Source: JBBKXR01 sp037969585 (lineage in GTDB: Bacteria; Verrucomicrobiota; Verrucomicrobiia; Verrucomicrobiales; DEV007). Taken from it: DNA of 64,000 nucleotides. A program made the position numbers and the translations under genes. Shown here piece after piece: positions 26,008 to 35,438 of this stretch (within the stretch, counting starts at the first letter, position 1; every line of letters begins with the position of its first letter). The stretch is taken from assembly GCA_037969585.1 (NCBI GenBank), contig JBBKXR010000191.1, forward strand, positions 1-64,000, in the 5' to 3' direction. Below the pieces are notes generated by a model that was not told the DNA's origin, did no database searches, and saw only the letters and a program-made list of their open reading frames with translations.

Positions 26008-27336
26008 TCAGGCCCGGTCACCAGACTTTTCTGCCGTTTCCTGAAGCTCTGGCAACGTAAACGCCAGAACGCTTCCCGCAATTCCCAGCAACGCAAAAAT
26101 CAGAATGACAAAACGCTCGCCGATCGTGTCAACCAAGAGGCCAAAGCTACCACTAAGCAACAGCACGATGCCCATCAGGGTATTGCTGACCGCTACCAAG
26201 CGAGCGCGATTGTCCGCAGTAGCATAGTCGACAAGAAAAGTTTTCCTGCCCACACGAATGCCGGTGTGCGCCAGACCTATGAAGAAAAACAGCGCACCGA
26301 ACGCCCATACCGCCACGGTCTTCTCCAACTCAAGTCCACCGATTCCCGCTGCTGCGCATCCAACGATCCCTGCCGCCGTGCCGGCGATGCCCAAGGTCCG
26401 CCGACTGCTAGAGTCGGCCAGCTTTCCCCACGTCACTCCGCTGATCGCCGCCGCCAGGCTTCCAGCGATCATGAGAATTCCCAGGCTGGCGATTTTTCCA
26501 CCTGTGGCACGATGCGCCAGCACCACGTAGAACGGCATCGACAATACCGTGCTGGCGAGCAGCGCGCGAGCGATGCAAAACTTACGGAACACGGCATCGT
26601 CCCGCAGGAAGTGCAAACTCTTCAGGGCCTCCTTCACGGCGCTTCCGCCGCCGCCCGTGACGCCCGGCATTTCGATCAGTCGCGCCATAATCGCCGCCGC
26701 CACCAACCACAGACCACCGGCTACCAGCAGCAAGCTGACAAACAGACTGACCGGCAACTCCTCTGCCTTGTTGAAAGCAAAAAACAAACCGACGCCGACC
26801 GCGATCCAGCCCGAAATCGACGACGCCAGACCACTGAGCCGGCCGCGGCGAGTCTTAGGAATGGTCTTGCCGAGGAGATCTTTAGAAGCAATGGAACAAA
26901 CACCGCGCGACAAACTGAAAAGTATGAGCAAGCCCACCACCGTCCACCCTACGGCAACACCCTCCAACTGCCAGGCCGCGAGAGCAATCCCTACGACCGC
27001 CATGCCCTGCAAAATACTGCCAACCACCCAGAAATGTTTGCGGATCGGATAGCGACGGATCATGCCTCCGACGATCATTTGCGGCAACAGCGAACCCGCC
27101 TCACGCACCGGAACTAGAAGACCAATCGTCGCCGCCGGTGCGCCCAAGGCAGCCAGTAGCCAAGTTAAAATCAGCCCCGGCTTACTGAGTTGATCACCGG
27201 TTTTCGTGGCCACCAGCGCCAGCACCTGTTTACCAAAATTCTGCGGCACCACCTCACAGGCTTGTTCCGAGATGTCTTTGCAGATACGGGCGTCTTCGTC
27301 GGCGTCCGTGACCCATCGGTAAATTTTTTCTTCCAT
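26008..27336 (-). CDS. MFS transporter
   Basis: A 442-residue protein with about 12 hydrophobic segments. A charged loop after TM2-TM3 (VGGMIRRYPIRKHFW) has the position of the family motif between the second and third helices, and KTRRGRLSGLASSISGW suggests a similar loop. About 45 residues rich in charged and acidic positions precede the first helix, which is unusual. The substrate and direction are unknown. The ATG at 27336 (MEEKIYRWV) lies 11 bases after the upstream SDR gene; a longer reading to 27492 overlaps that gene and is rejected. Confidence 0.85.
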   Translation of the reverse strand: MEEKIYRWVTDADEDARICKDISEQACEVVPQNFGKQVLALVATKTGDQLSKPGLILTWLLAALGAPAATIGLLVPVREAGSLLPQMIVGGMIRRYPIRKHFWVVGSILQGMAVVGIALAAWQLEGVAVGWTVVGLLILFSLSRGVCSIASKDLLGKTIPKTRRGRLSGLASSISGWIAVGVGLFFAFNKAEELPVSLFVSLLLVAGGLWLVAAAIMARLIEMPGVTGGGGSAVKEALKSLHFLRDDAVFRKFCIARALLASTVLSMPFYVVLAHRATGGKIASLGILMIAGSLAAAISGVTWGKLADSSSRRTLGIAGTAAGIVGCAAAGIGGLELEKTVAVWAFGALFFFIGLAHTGIRVGRKTFLVDYATADNRARLVAVSNTLMGIVLLLSGSFGLLVDTIGERFVILIFALLGIAGSVLAFTLPELQETAEKSGDRA

Positions 27337-27347
27337 CCGATGCGGCT

Positions 27348-28835
27348 TTAGGAGTTCGTCTGCCTGACGCGATAGACTACCTCCTCGGCCATTTGCTGAA
27401 AAACAAAATGATGAAACGGTAGTACCGCCAGCCAGTAAAGCCTGCCGAGCAGACCTCGAGGACGAAAGGTCGCGGTTTGTATCAGACGCCACGGCGAATC
27501 AGTCTGCGCGTCGCCGGCCTCAATGCGGAACTCCAGCCAGGCCTCGCCTGGCAATTTCATTTCGGCGTACAATACAAGCCGTCGCTGGTCGCGATCCGAT
27601 ACTAACACTCGCCAAAAGTCCAAGGCATCGCCAGCGTTCAGTTCACTGGGATGGCGACGTCCACGACGCAGACCGGAGCCGCCCACCAAGCGGTCCAGCC
27701 CTCCTCTCAGCCGCCATGCCCAGTCCATCGTATACCAGCCTTCGTTGCCGCCGATTCGCCAGATATTTTCCGCTACGTCATCGGGGTTGCGTTCAAAGGA
27801 AACCACTCGCCGATCGGTGAGGACGCCGTGAGTCGGAACTTCCACCTGGCGCAAACGGCCCACCTCCATTCGTCCGGATGACAGTGAATCGATCCAACTC
27901 GATTTCACCTGGTTCTGCTCAATCAGTGTGAACGCCCGCTTCACGGCATCGCGGTAGGTGATCAACTCCACAGGCACCAGTTCCCTGATGCGCGAATCTC
28001 CGGAACTCATGTCATGGCTCAATGAATCCACCAGATGGCGCGCCAGCGAGTAACTGGTGTTGGTAACGAAATAAAGCCAGTAACTCGACAAGCGCGGTGT
28101 CAATAAGGGCACTGGTACGAGGTAGCGCTTCAATCCTCGAACCTCGGCGTATTGCAGCAACAACTCGCGATAAGGATACGCCTCGGGACCCGCGATATCA
28201 AAAATCTCCCCCTTCGCCGCATCCATGCCGATCACTCCCGTCAGGTAATCGATCACATTGCGAATCGCAATCGGTTGGCAACGGGTCTTCAGCCACTTCG
28301 GTGCAATCATCACCGGTAGTTTTTCTACTAGATCGCGCAAGATCTCGAACGATGCACTGCCCGCGCCGACTATGATCGCCGCGCGCAATACTGTAGCGCG
28401 TACCGGTCCTGAGCGCAGAATATCCTCGACGTTTTTTCGCGAAGCAAGATGCCGGGACAATGCCTGCTTCGATTCGTTGACGATGCCGCTGAGAAATATG
28501 ACCTGTTTCGCCTGCGTCGCGCCGAGTGCTTCCGAGAAATTGTGCGCACAGCGGGCTTCCAGTTCGTAGAAATCGCGGCCCGCACTACCCATGGAGTGCA
28601 CTAGATAGTAGGCAACATCGACGTCGTCAGGGATCGACTGCAAAGAGTCCGCCTCCAGCAAATCCCCCTCGATAATACTCAGTCGTCCCGGTGCATCGGA
28701 CTGCTCGACAAAGTCTTTTTCCGGAAACCGTCGTCGGTCCCTGACCAGACAGACTACATCGTGCCCCATGTCGAGTAGCACAGGGAGCAGACGAACGCCG
28801 ATATAGCCGTTGGCTCCAGTAAGAAGAATTTTCAT
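27348..28835 (-). CDS. NAD(P)-binding SDR with C-terminal DUF2867 domain
   Basis: A 495-residue protein. The N-terminal half is an atypical/extended short-chain dehydrogenase fold with TGANGYIG at residues 7-14 and YYLVHSMG where catalytic Tyr-containing strands lie. The C-terminal 170 residues (from about 320) match DUF2867, a START-like domain often fused to these proteins, ending RGLLGRLYWLAVLPFHHFVF. A redox or isomerase role on a hydrophobic ligand is likely but not shown. Its ATG overlaps the stop of the FAD enzyme upstream (ATGA). Pairs of this kind with flavin oxidoreductases are common in bacteria. Confidence 0.85.
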   Translation of the reverse strand: MKILLTGANGYIGVRLLPVLLDMGHDVVCLVRDRRRFPEKDFVEQSDAPGRLSIIEGDLLEADSLQSIPDDVDVAYYLVHSMGSAGRDFYELEARCAHNFSEALGATQAKQVIFLSGIVNESKQALSRHLASRKNVEDILRSGPVRATVLRAAIIVGAGSASFEILRDLVEKLPVMIAPKWLKTRCQPIAIRNVIDYLTGVIGMDAAKGEIFDIAGPEAYPYRELLLQYAEVRGLKRYLVPVPLLTPRLSSYWLYFVTNTSYSLARHLVDSLSHDMSSGDSRIRELVPVELITYRDAVKRAFTLIEQNQVKSSWIDSLSSGRMEVGRLRQVEVPTHGVLTDRRVVSFERNPDDVAENIWRIGGNEGWYTMDWAWRLRGGLDRLVGGSGLRRGRRHPSELNAGDALDFWRVLVSDRDQRRLVLYAEMKLPGEAWLEFRIEAGDAQTDSPWRLIQTATFRPRGLLGRLYWLAVLPFHHFVFQQMAEEVVYRVRQTNS

Positions 28836-29887
28836 TGTTGTTCAAAGTTACCGATGATTTCACGCGCTGCCACGAAACCTGATTTTAACGCTCCCTCCAC
28901 GCGGCCCTTGCCGACCAAGCCGTCCCCTGCGAAATAGAGTCCGGCAGCCGACGCCGATGGCGGCGCATTAACCTCTGCACCGGGTTCTGGACGCGCAAAG
29001 CGCCACCACTGCACATCGGTCCACTGTGGCGGCGATAGATCATCGTCCCCAAGCAAATCGGCGACCTCTGCGAAAGTCTGCTGGGCGACATCAGCCTTGT
29101 CCGCCCCCTCGCGATGCGCACTCCAACGCGGAGACATTTGTGCAACCAAGAGTGACTCATTTGCAGGTACGTGCCCCTGTTTAAAATTTTCGTTACTGAT
29201 CCAGGAAATCGCATGTTCCCGGTCAGAATTGATCATCGCAAATGCATCCTCGGGAAGTTGTCGACAACCTTCAAAGTTGAGCACAACCGAATACTGGCAG
29301 AAATATCGAATCCCCGAGAGCGCAGCAGTTAACTCATTCACAATTTCTCCAGTGAGCGAGCTGTTCTCGATGAGCTTAACGGTCTGCGGAAGCGGTGCAG
29401 TCACTAGCACGGCGTCGTATTTGCCGGGGCGCATTCCGCTGTAGCCTTCCAGAACCCAACCGGCTTCACCTGAATGAATGCCTTGAACTTGAACACCCTG
29501 AACGACGTCGAGATTGAACTCTTCACGCATATTTTTTCCCAAAGTGCTGATTCCACTGCGATACGAATACCGCAGTTGGTCGCCCCGGTTTTCAGCGGAC
29601 GCCCCAATGTTACCGTCTCTGTCGAAGGGCACTATTTCACCTTCGATCTTTATGAGATCTTCCGAACAGAGCCTGTCAAAGATCCAATCACGCACTTCCT
29701 CATCCTCAGTCGTGAAATAGTTCGCTCCGTGATCATAGCGGCAACCTTTACCGGATCGTGAGGCCGCCCGTCCACTGAGACCTCGACTCTTTTCAAAAAT
29801 CTTTACGATGAATCCGGCACTTTGAAGCAGGCAGGCGGCTCCCAAGCCCGCCACTCCGGCACCGATTACTGCGATCTTTCTACTCAT
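28832..29887 (-). CDS. Renalase/amine-oxidase-like FAD protein
   Basis: A 351-residue flavoprotein. The dinucleotide-binding motif IGAGVAGLGAACLLQSAG at 7-24 is followed by FEKSRGLSGRAASR and DHGANYF, the pattern of small amine-oxidase-like proteins close to renalase. The C-terminal FAD motif is AAGLYFAGDGLVGKGRVEGALKSG. It probably oxidises a small nucleotide or amine in the cytoplasm. It is the first gene of the six-gene minus-strand run ending at 23762. The ATG at 29887 is the first start before the Rossmann motif. Confidence 0.87.
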   Translation of the reverse strand: MSRKIAVIGAGVAGLGAACLLQSAGFIVKIFEKSRGLSGRAASRSGKGCRYDHGANYFTTEDEEVRDWIFDRLCSEDLIKIEGEIVPFDRDGNIGASAENRGDQLRYSYRSGISTLGKNMREEFNLDVVQGVQVQGIHSGEAGWVLEGYSGMRPGKYDAVLVTAPLPQTVKLIENSSLTGEIVNELTAALSGIRYFCQYSVVLNFEGCRQLPEDAFAMINSDREHAISWISNENFKQGHVPANESLLVAQMSPRWSAHREGADKADVAQQTFAEVADLLGDDDLSPPQWTDVQWWRFARPEPGAEVNAPPSASAAGLYFAGDGLVGKGRVEGALKSGFVAAREIIGNFEQQ

Positions 29888-30065
29888 CGTCTTGGATACG
29901 TCTGCCCAACGGAAATGGTCCCAACTAGCCCATTATCATTCTGTTAGACCTCCTGAGAACACCTTCCGTCGAACTTTCGTTTAATTATTGTGCCTTAAAA
30001 TTAGACAAGTATGGATCCAAACACTCAGGACGCACGTTTCTTTAAGCCGAACCGACTGCTCAAGA

Positions 30066-30257
30066 ATGCTAACGGTTTCTGCTAACAACCGCCATCTAAC
30101 TGAAACCCTCGCCAAACTTGAAACCGAACGTCCCGTCTTCCTCGCCACTGCAGCGTGCACGCTGGCTTTTAATAGCCGTGCCGCTGACGCAAAAGACATC
30201 GAGGCAAGCAACGGTGTGATTTACGTCACCGACACGGTGATCATGCCCTCAAAATAA
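30066..30257 (+). pseudogene. Fasciclin (FAS1) protein remnant
   Basis: A 63-codon reading frame whose last 22 residues (KDIEASNGVIYVTDTVIMP) closely match the H2 motif that ends FAS1 adhesion domains (typically DIxASNGVIHVIDxVLLP). Before that comes a signal-peptide-like stretch (PVFLATAACTLAFNSRAA) placed directly against it, as if the 100 or more residues of the FAS1 core had been deleted. A rho-independent terminator follows on the same strand. I read it as a decayed secreted fasciclin gene. It could instead be a tiny expressed peptide. The upstream start is uncertain. Confidence 0.5.
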
Positions 30258-30329
30258 TCCCCCCCGGATAAAAAAGAAGATCGATTCTGCAGTTCCCCCC
30301 TTTGCAGATCGAACCCCCGGTCTTCGCTC

Positions 30330-30366
30330 GGGCCCGTCACGAAAGTGGCGGGTCCGTTTTTGTTTT
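30330..30366 (+). terminator. Rho-independent terminator
   Basis: An 11-bp stem GGGCCCGTCAC/GTGGCGGGTCC (two G-U pairs) with a GAAA tetraloop at 30341-30344, followed by GTTTTTGTTTT. There is no T-run on the other strand, so it terminates plus-strand transcription from the fasciclin remnant. Confidence 0.85.
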
Positions 30367-30403
30367 GGGAAGCGGCTGGTAAGACGACCAACACCGCGCT
30401 CAA

Positions 30404-31777
30404 TCACGCCATAATGGCTCTGGCAACTTTGCCATGAACATCGGTCAGTCGAAAATCGCGCCCGGCGTAGCGATAGGTCAGCTTTTCGTGATCGATGCCT
30501 AACAGGTGCAAAATGTTGGCGTGGATATCGTGCACGTGCATGCGCTTATCGACTGCCTTGAAGCCGAACTCATCGCTGGCTCCGTGTGCGTAACCGCCTT
30601 TCACCCCTCCGCCAGCCATCCACATGAGGAAGCCGTGGGGATTGTGGTCGCGCCCATCGGCATTTTCACTGACTGGCGTTCGACCAAATTCGCCACCCCA
30701 GACCACCAGCGTTTCGTCGAGCAGTCCGCGTTGTTTTAAATCAGCGAGCAGCGCCGCGATCGGTTTGTCGATGTCGGCACCGAGAGCGCGCGTCTTTTTG
30801 TCGTGGCCGCTGTGCGTGTCCCACGGTTGGCCATTGCCGTAATACAGTTGCACAAAGCGCACGCCGCGTTCACTGAGTCGCCGAGCCAGCAGGCATCCGT
30901 TAGAGAAATGACTGTCGCCGTAGCTTTCGCGCACCGACTTGGGCTCAAGATCGATATCGAAGGCATCAGTCGCTTCCGACTGCATACGGTACGCTGTTTC
31001 CATCGCCTCAACCCGTCCCTGCAATGCAGCGTCTACTCCTCCACGAGCTTGCAGATGATCGCGATTCAACTCGGAAAGTAGATCGAGCTGCCGGCGTTGA
31101 TCCGTGAGGTTGAGGCGGTCATTGCTCAACCATGGAATCATCGCCTTGGGGTCGAGCTTGGAGTGATTGACGTAAACGCCCTGATGCTTTGCCGGCAGGA
31201 ACGCGCTGTTCCACAAAATCGAAAAACGTACCGGCCGCCCCGGACAGAGCACCAGGTAAGAGGGCAGGTTCTCATTTTCCGTGCCCAGCCCGTACGACAT
31301 CCAGGCGCCCATGCTCGGCACCTTCGGGGTCATTGTGCCGTTGTTCATCAACAGCAGCGCCGGACCGTGATTGGGGTTGTCCGTGTAACACGAACGCAAT
31401 ACGCACAAGTCATCGGCGTGCTGCGCCGTCTTTGGCAGCAGTTCGCTGATCGGCAGCCCACTTTCGCCATGTCGAGAATATGCGTACGGCACATCCATCA
31501 ATCCGCCAGTGGGACGCTCGGTAACCAGGTTCGCGCCATCCGGACGCTTACCGGCATACTTTTTCAACGAAGGCTTCGGGTCGAAGAAATCGGGACCGAA
31601 TGGACCGCCATTCATGAACAGATGGATCACCCGCTTGGCCCGACCGGGAAAATGCGCGCCCGCCGTGTTGTAACCCGCTGCTTGAAGTGCCGAAGCCAGA
31701 CCGAGCGAACCCAGGCCGCCACCTATTCCGGCAAGGGCTTGGCGGCGTGAGATTCCAGCTGCGGTGGTGAGATCCAT
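30404..31777 (-). CDS. DUF1501 Tat-exported protein (sulfatase-like fold)
   Basis: A 457-residue protein. A twin-arginine signal (ISRRQALAGIGGGLGSLGLASAL) is followed by the DUF1501 body: RVIHLFMNGGPFGPDFFDPKP near the start, RFVQLYYGNGQPWDTHSGHDKK in the middle, LVVWGGEFGRTPVSEN, and GRDHNPHGFLMWMAGGGVKGG near the end. The fold is related to alkaline phosphatases/sulfatases, but catalysis is not established for the family. These proteins occur mostly in planctomycetes and verrucomicrobia beside DUF1549/DUF1553 proteins, as here, where that gene and an FAD enzyme lie upstream on the same strand. It is the last gene of that operon. Confidence 0.9.
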   Translation of the reverse strand: MDLTTAAGISRRQALAGIGGGLGSLGLASALQAAGYNTAGAHFPGRAKRVIHLFMNGGPFGPDFFDPKPSLKKYAGKRPDGANLVTERPTGGLMDVPYAYSRHGESGLPISELLPKTAQHADDLCVLRSCYTDNPNHGPALLLMNNGTMTPKVPSMGAWMSYGLGTENENLPSYLVLCPGRPVRFSILWNSAFLPAKHQGVYVNHSKLDPKAMIPWLSNDRLNLTDQRRQLDLLSELNRDHLQARGGVDAALQGRVEAMETAYRMQSEATDAFDIDLEPKSVRESYGDSHFSNGCLLARRLSERGVRFVQLYYGNGQPWDTHSGHDKKTRALGADIDKPIAALLADLKQRGLLDETLVVWGGEFGRTPVSENADGRDHNPHGFLMWMAGGGVKGGYAHGASDEFGFKAVDKRMHVHDIHANILHLLGIDHEKLTYRYAGRDFRLTDVHGKVARAIMA

Positions 31778-31807
31778 GACTAAAAGGTAAGCTAGTTTTC
31801 AAAAAGG

Positions 31808-33316
31808 CTACGCAGACGCCGCTTTCGCATTCAACGCCTCGAACGGCACTTCGTGAGGCAACACTTTCTCTGCGCAGGCGATCGCACTGGCGACCCCGGC
31901 AGCCTCACCCATCGCGACGGCATTCCCGGTGACGCGATAGCTGCTGTGAGCGATGAAATCGCCACTGATGCAACGGCCAGCCACCATCAAACCGTCGACA
32001 TCACGCGCATGAAGCGATCGGAGCGGGATGTCATACGGTTGCGATTTAAACGGTTTGCTCTCGATCTCCTTAGTCTTGTCAGGCGAAGTCGAGTGCACAT
32101 CGATGCCAAAGGTCACATGGCAGATGCCATCATCAAACTTTGCGCCGTTTTTCAGATCCTCGCCGGTTACTTCGTAGCGACCGTGAATCCTGCGCGCCTC
32201 GCGGGTGCCGATCTGTTCGCCGGTGCAGACCATTTCAATCCCCTTCCACGGACCGCCCTTTTTGCGCAGCGCGTTGATCAAGGCATTGTTCTCACGCCTC
32301 GCTTCCAACGTCGCCTTGCTGACATCATCGGCATTGATCGCTGACGCGTTGTACTGGTGATTGCACATCATCGCGTAGAGACCGTCGTGAATTTCAAAGA
32401 TCGACGGACCGCCGTACGACGGATCGATTCCCGCACTGCGAAATTCGGCCAATAAGTTGCTCTTCGCCCGGCCCAGGCCGCGTTCGTCGGCGAGGTGATT
32501 GACGAACGGAGCAATGTCATCGGTCTTCACGCCGTGAAACAGCGCCATCAAGCTGAAGGGTTGAGTGATACCGTCTCCGGGACGACCGAACTCGAAACCG
32601 CAACCAGCCTGGGCGGCGAGATCGCCATCGCCAGTAGCGTCGATAAATGCCTTTGCAGTAAAAACTTCACGTCCCGATTTGGATTCCGTCACGATCGCGG
32701 CGAGACGATTTTTGTCATCGTTGACCGCGCCGACGACACGAGTGAACAGCCGAATATTAACTCCGGCATCGAGCAGCATCGACTCGAGCATCAGCTTCAT
32801 CGGTTCGGGATGGTAGACCCAGGCGCTTTTGACTTTCCTGCCATTGCCTTCCTCGCCGAGGCGGACCAACAATTCCGCCATGATGCCCGGCTTGTTGAAG
32901 CCATCGAGAATCCACGACAGCATGCCTGACGTCCATACACCGCCGATGCACCCGTGCACTTCGACCAGAGCGGTTTTCGCACCGCTGCGCGCCGCCGCCA
33001 ACGCCGCAGCAAATCCGGCTGGACCACTGCCGCAGACAATCACGTCGTAGTCGCCCGCAACGGGAATATCGCGCGCATCTTCAGCCAACCAGCCGTCACC
33101 TTTGAGGGTTCCGGAAGTGCGCACGTGCATGCGCTCAGTGGTGCCAAACTGTTGCTTAACACCCTCGCCGCCACGGGTACGCGGAGGTTTCGGGCGATTG
33201 TCCGGATTGACGCGTTCCTGACCACTTGCAGCCGTCACCCCAGCAGCAGCGGCAGAGGCACCGACGATAATATGTCTACCGAAATCACGGCGATTGATGT
33301 TCGGTTTCGACTTCAT
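31808..33316 (-). CDS. Tat-exported FAD-dependent oxidoreductase (FAD_oxidored type)
   Basis: A 502-residue protein with a twin-arginine leader (INRRDFGRHIIVGASAAAAG) and then an FAD-binding Rossmann motif VIVCGSGPAGFAAALAAARSG, followed by GCIGGVWTSGMLS, the family signature that contacts FAD. DATGDGDLAAQAGCGF and VAGRCISGDFIAHSSYRV are later family motifs. Export of a folded flavoprotein explains the Tat signal. The substrate is unknown. The gene lies between the DUF1549/DUF1553 gene (6 bases upstream) and DUF1501 (30 bases downstream) and should be cotranscribed with them. Confidence 0.9.
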   Translation of the reverse strand: MKSKPNINRRDFGRHIIVGASAAAAGVTAASGQERVNPDNRPKPPRTRGGEGVKQQFGTTERMHVRTSGTLKGDGWLAEDARDIPVAGDYDVIVCGSGPAGFAAALAAARSGAKTALVEVHGCIGGVWTSGMLSWILDGFNKPGIMAELLVRLGEEGNGRKVKSAWVYHPEPMKLMLESMLLDAGVNIRLFTRVVGAVNDDKNRLAAIVTESKSGREVFTAKAFIDATGDGDLAAQAGCGFEFGRPGDGITQPFSLMALFHGVKTDDIAPFVNHLADERGLGRAKSNLLAEFRSAGIDPSYGGPSIFEIHDGLYAMMCNHQYNASAINADDVSKATLEARRENNALINALRKKGGPWKGIEMVCTGEQIGTREARRIHGRYEVTGEDLKNGAKFDDGICHVTFGIDVHSTSPDKTKEIESKPFKSQPYDIPLRSLHARDVDGLMVAGRCISGDFIAHSSYRVTGNAVAMGEAAGVASAIACAEKVLPHEVPFEALNAKAASA

Positions 33317-33322
33317 TTTTTG

Positions 33323-35332
33323 TTAATCGATAAACAGCATTTCGTTACTGCCAAGCAACACCTGAGCATACTCGGCCCATGCCGTCTCAGCATTCTGGTG
33401 CTGCGCAATGAATGCTCCGCCCAATTCAATCTCACGTTCAGTGGGAACACGTTGAAGCGCACGACGATAAGCCTCTGAAATACGGTCGGCTGTAGAAGCT
33501 CCACCCGGCAACGAATCGGCAAAAGCGACCGCCTGATTCTGGATGAAAGACCCATTGAGCGTGAACAACAACTGCAGTGGTGTTGTTGTCTGACCGCGTT
33601 TCGGACTGTGCGCGGCGGGGTCGGGAAAATCGTGCAGACGCAGCATCTGGTCGAGGTCTCGACGGTGAATCTTACCGTAGATCGTTCGGCGCACATTGCC
33701 GCCGGCCACCAACTCGGCGGGAGCCCCTCCAACCTTAGCATCGAGGACACCCGCGACATGCAGAGTGGTATCTCGCCACACCTCAAAGTCGAGTCGGCGG
33801 CGGTTCATGCGCGCGTAGCTGGTGTTTTCCGGATCAAATGCCTCGGACGCTGGAGCCGTCGAACTCTGCTGCCAAGTCGCCGAGCTTAGAATTTCCCGAT
33901 GCAGCCATTTCAGCGACCAGCCGTTCTCAACGAAACGCGAAGCGAGATCATCGAGCAATTGCGGATGACTTGGCTTATCACCGGTAAACCCAAAGTCGCT
34001 GGGCGTTTCGACCAGGCCGCGACCAAAGTGATGCCGCCAGACGCGGTTCACGATCACTCTGGCAAGCAGCGGCTGCGAGTCTTCGATCATTGCTTCTGCC
34101 AGCTCCAGTCGACCGCTGCCTTTTTTAAATTCGCGCGGCTTGTTACCGGCCTCCTGTGATGGAAACGCGGCAAGGAAACGCCGCGGCACGACCTCGCCCA
34201 CGTCGTTGGGATTACCACGCTTCTGAATCTCCAGATCACGCGCCGCGCCGTCCTTATAATCGAGCAAAGTTCCATGGCCTTCTTTCTTCGGCATGACGTG
34301 CAGTGCGGCATCAGCGACACCGGAGATCGTCGCCATGTCGTAGTGCGGAGTGTCTTTTTTAATCTTGGCGATCTGCTCAGTCATCGCCTGCAATTGTGCG
34401 TCGAGATCATCCGGCTCTGGCTTCTTCTTTTTCAGTGCGGCATGCTTCTTCTCAATCGCGGCGACATCTTCCCGCGCCGCCTTCACGGGCACCCAAAGCT
34501 CTTCAGACATCATCGGACGGTCGGTGATGCGCACACTGGCAAACACGCCGGCGAGCGCGTAGTAGTCGGCCGTCGAAATCGGATCGCTCTTGTGATCGTG
34601 ACAACGCGCACAGGCCACCGTCAGCCCGAGAAAGGTGCGCGCCAAAGTATCAACGCGTTCTTCCCACTCGTCAGCGACCGTGGTCTTGATGATCTCCGGC
34701 GGGAGTTGCAGTTCTTTCCAGTAGGTCGGACTGAGACCAAGAAACCCGAGCGCCGCATTTTCCTCCGGCGGAACCTCAGGCATCAAGTCCGCAGCGAGCT
34801 GTCGTTTGATGAACTCGGGATACGAAAGGTCGTCATTCAAACTCTTTACCACCCAGTCGCGGTAGCGCCAGGCTGATCCTGTCGAGTTTAACCAGGATGC
34901 GGTGACGTCGGTGTAGCGGGCAAGATCCAGCCAGTGCCGCGCCCATCGTTCACCGTAGTGCTGCGACGAAAGCAGCTGATCGATCCTTTCCCAAATGCCA
35001 CCATCGCAATCGCAAAACTCATCCGTCTCGGCCATGGTCGGCGGCAATCCAGTGAGATCAAAATGCATCCGTCGCAATAAGGTCCGACCGTCGGCAGAAG
35101 CGGCGGGATTGAGCCCTTCGGCCTCGATCTTCGCGAGAATAAAGTAGTCGATGCGCGACTTCGGCCACGACGTATTTTCGACCGTCGGAAGTGTCTCAGA
35201 TTTTACCAGCGGAGCGAACGACCAAGGGACCTCCTTGCCGATTTTCGAGTCCTCACTCTCACTAGCGTACATGCCAGCAGCGGTGACGAAAAACGTCAAA
35301 CCCATCACTGCCTTACTTAGAATAGTGCGCAT
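33323..35332 (-). CDS. DUF1549/DUF1553 secreted protein
   Basis: A 669-residue protein with a signal peptide (residues 3-23). The DUF1549 region runs from about 35 to 240 and contains DFILAKIEAEGLNP-like DYFILAKIEAEG, LRRMHFDLTGLPPT and HWLDLARYTD. VACARCHDHKSDPISTADYY carries a CxxCH motif that could hold a c-type haem. The DUF1553 region (about 390-640) contains RVIVNRVWRHHFGRGLVETPSDFG and EILSSATWQQSS. The N-terminal cytochrome and LamG modules found in many homologues are absent. Partners are typically DUF1501 proteins, as here. ATG 35332 gives the signal peptide; readings extended to 35500 run through repeat sequence and are rejected. Confidence 0.9.
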   Translation of the reverse strand: MRTILSKAVMGLTFFVTAAGMYASESEDSKIGKEVPWSFAPLVKSETLPTVENTSWPKSRIDYFILAKIEAEGLNPAASADGRTLLRRMHFDLTGLPPTMAETDEFCDCDGGIWERIDQLLSSQHYGERWARHWLDLARYTDVTASWLNSTGSAWRYRDWVVKSLNDDLSYPEFIKRQLAADLMPEVPPEENAALGFLGLSPTYWKELQLPPEIIKTTVADEWEERVDTLARTFLGLTVACARCHDHKSDPISTADYYALAGVFASVRITDRPMMSEELWVPVKAAREDVAAIEKKHAALKKKKPEPDDLDAQLQAMTEQIAKIKKDTPHYDMATISGVADAALHVMPKKEGHGTLLDYKDGAARDLEIQKRGNPNDVGEVVPRRFLAAFPSQEAGNKPREFKKGSGRLELAEAMIEDSQPLLARVIVNRVWRHHFGRGLVETPSDFGFTGDKPSHPQLLDDLASRFVENGWSLKWLHREILSSATWQQSSTAPASEAFDPENTSYARMNRRRLDFEVWRDTTLHVAGVLDAKVGGAPAELVAGGNVRRTIYGKIHRRDLDQMLRLHDFPDPAAHSPKRGQTTTPLQLLFTLNGSFIQNQAVAFADSLPGGASTADRISEAYRRALQRVPTEREIELGGAFIAQHQNAETAWAEYAQVLLGSNEMLFID

Positions 35333-35438
35333 AGAAGCCAGCCAAGATACGAAGCCGCAAGCCCGGCAACAACGGCGCGTTCGCGCACGAAGCGCTGTTG
35401 CCAGCAGGCAACTGAACCTTAGGCAAAGCTGACGGCAA

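Noticed and set aside
25957..27117. 386-codon plus-strand frame opposite the MFS and RidA genes
   Set aside because: Antisense to two recognisable genes with very polar, repetitive composition.
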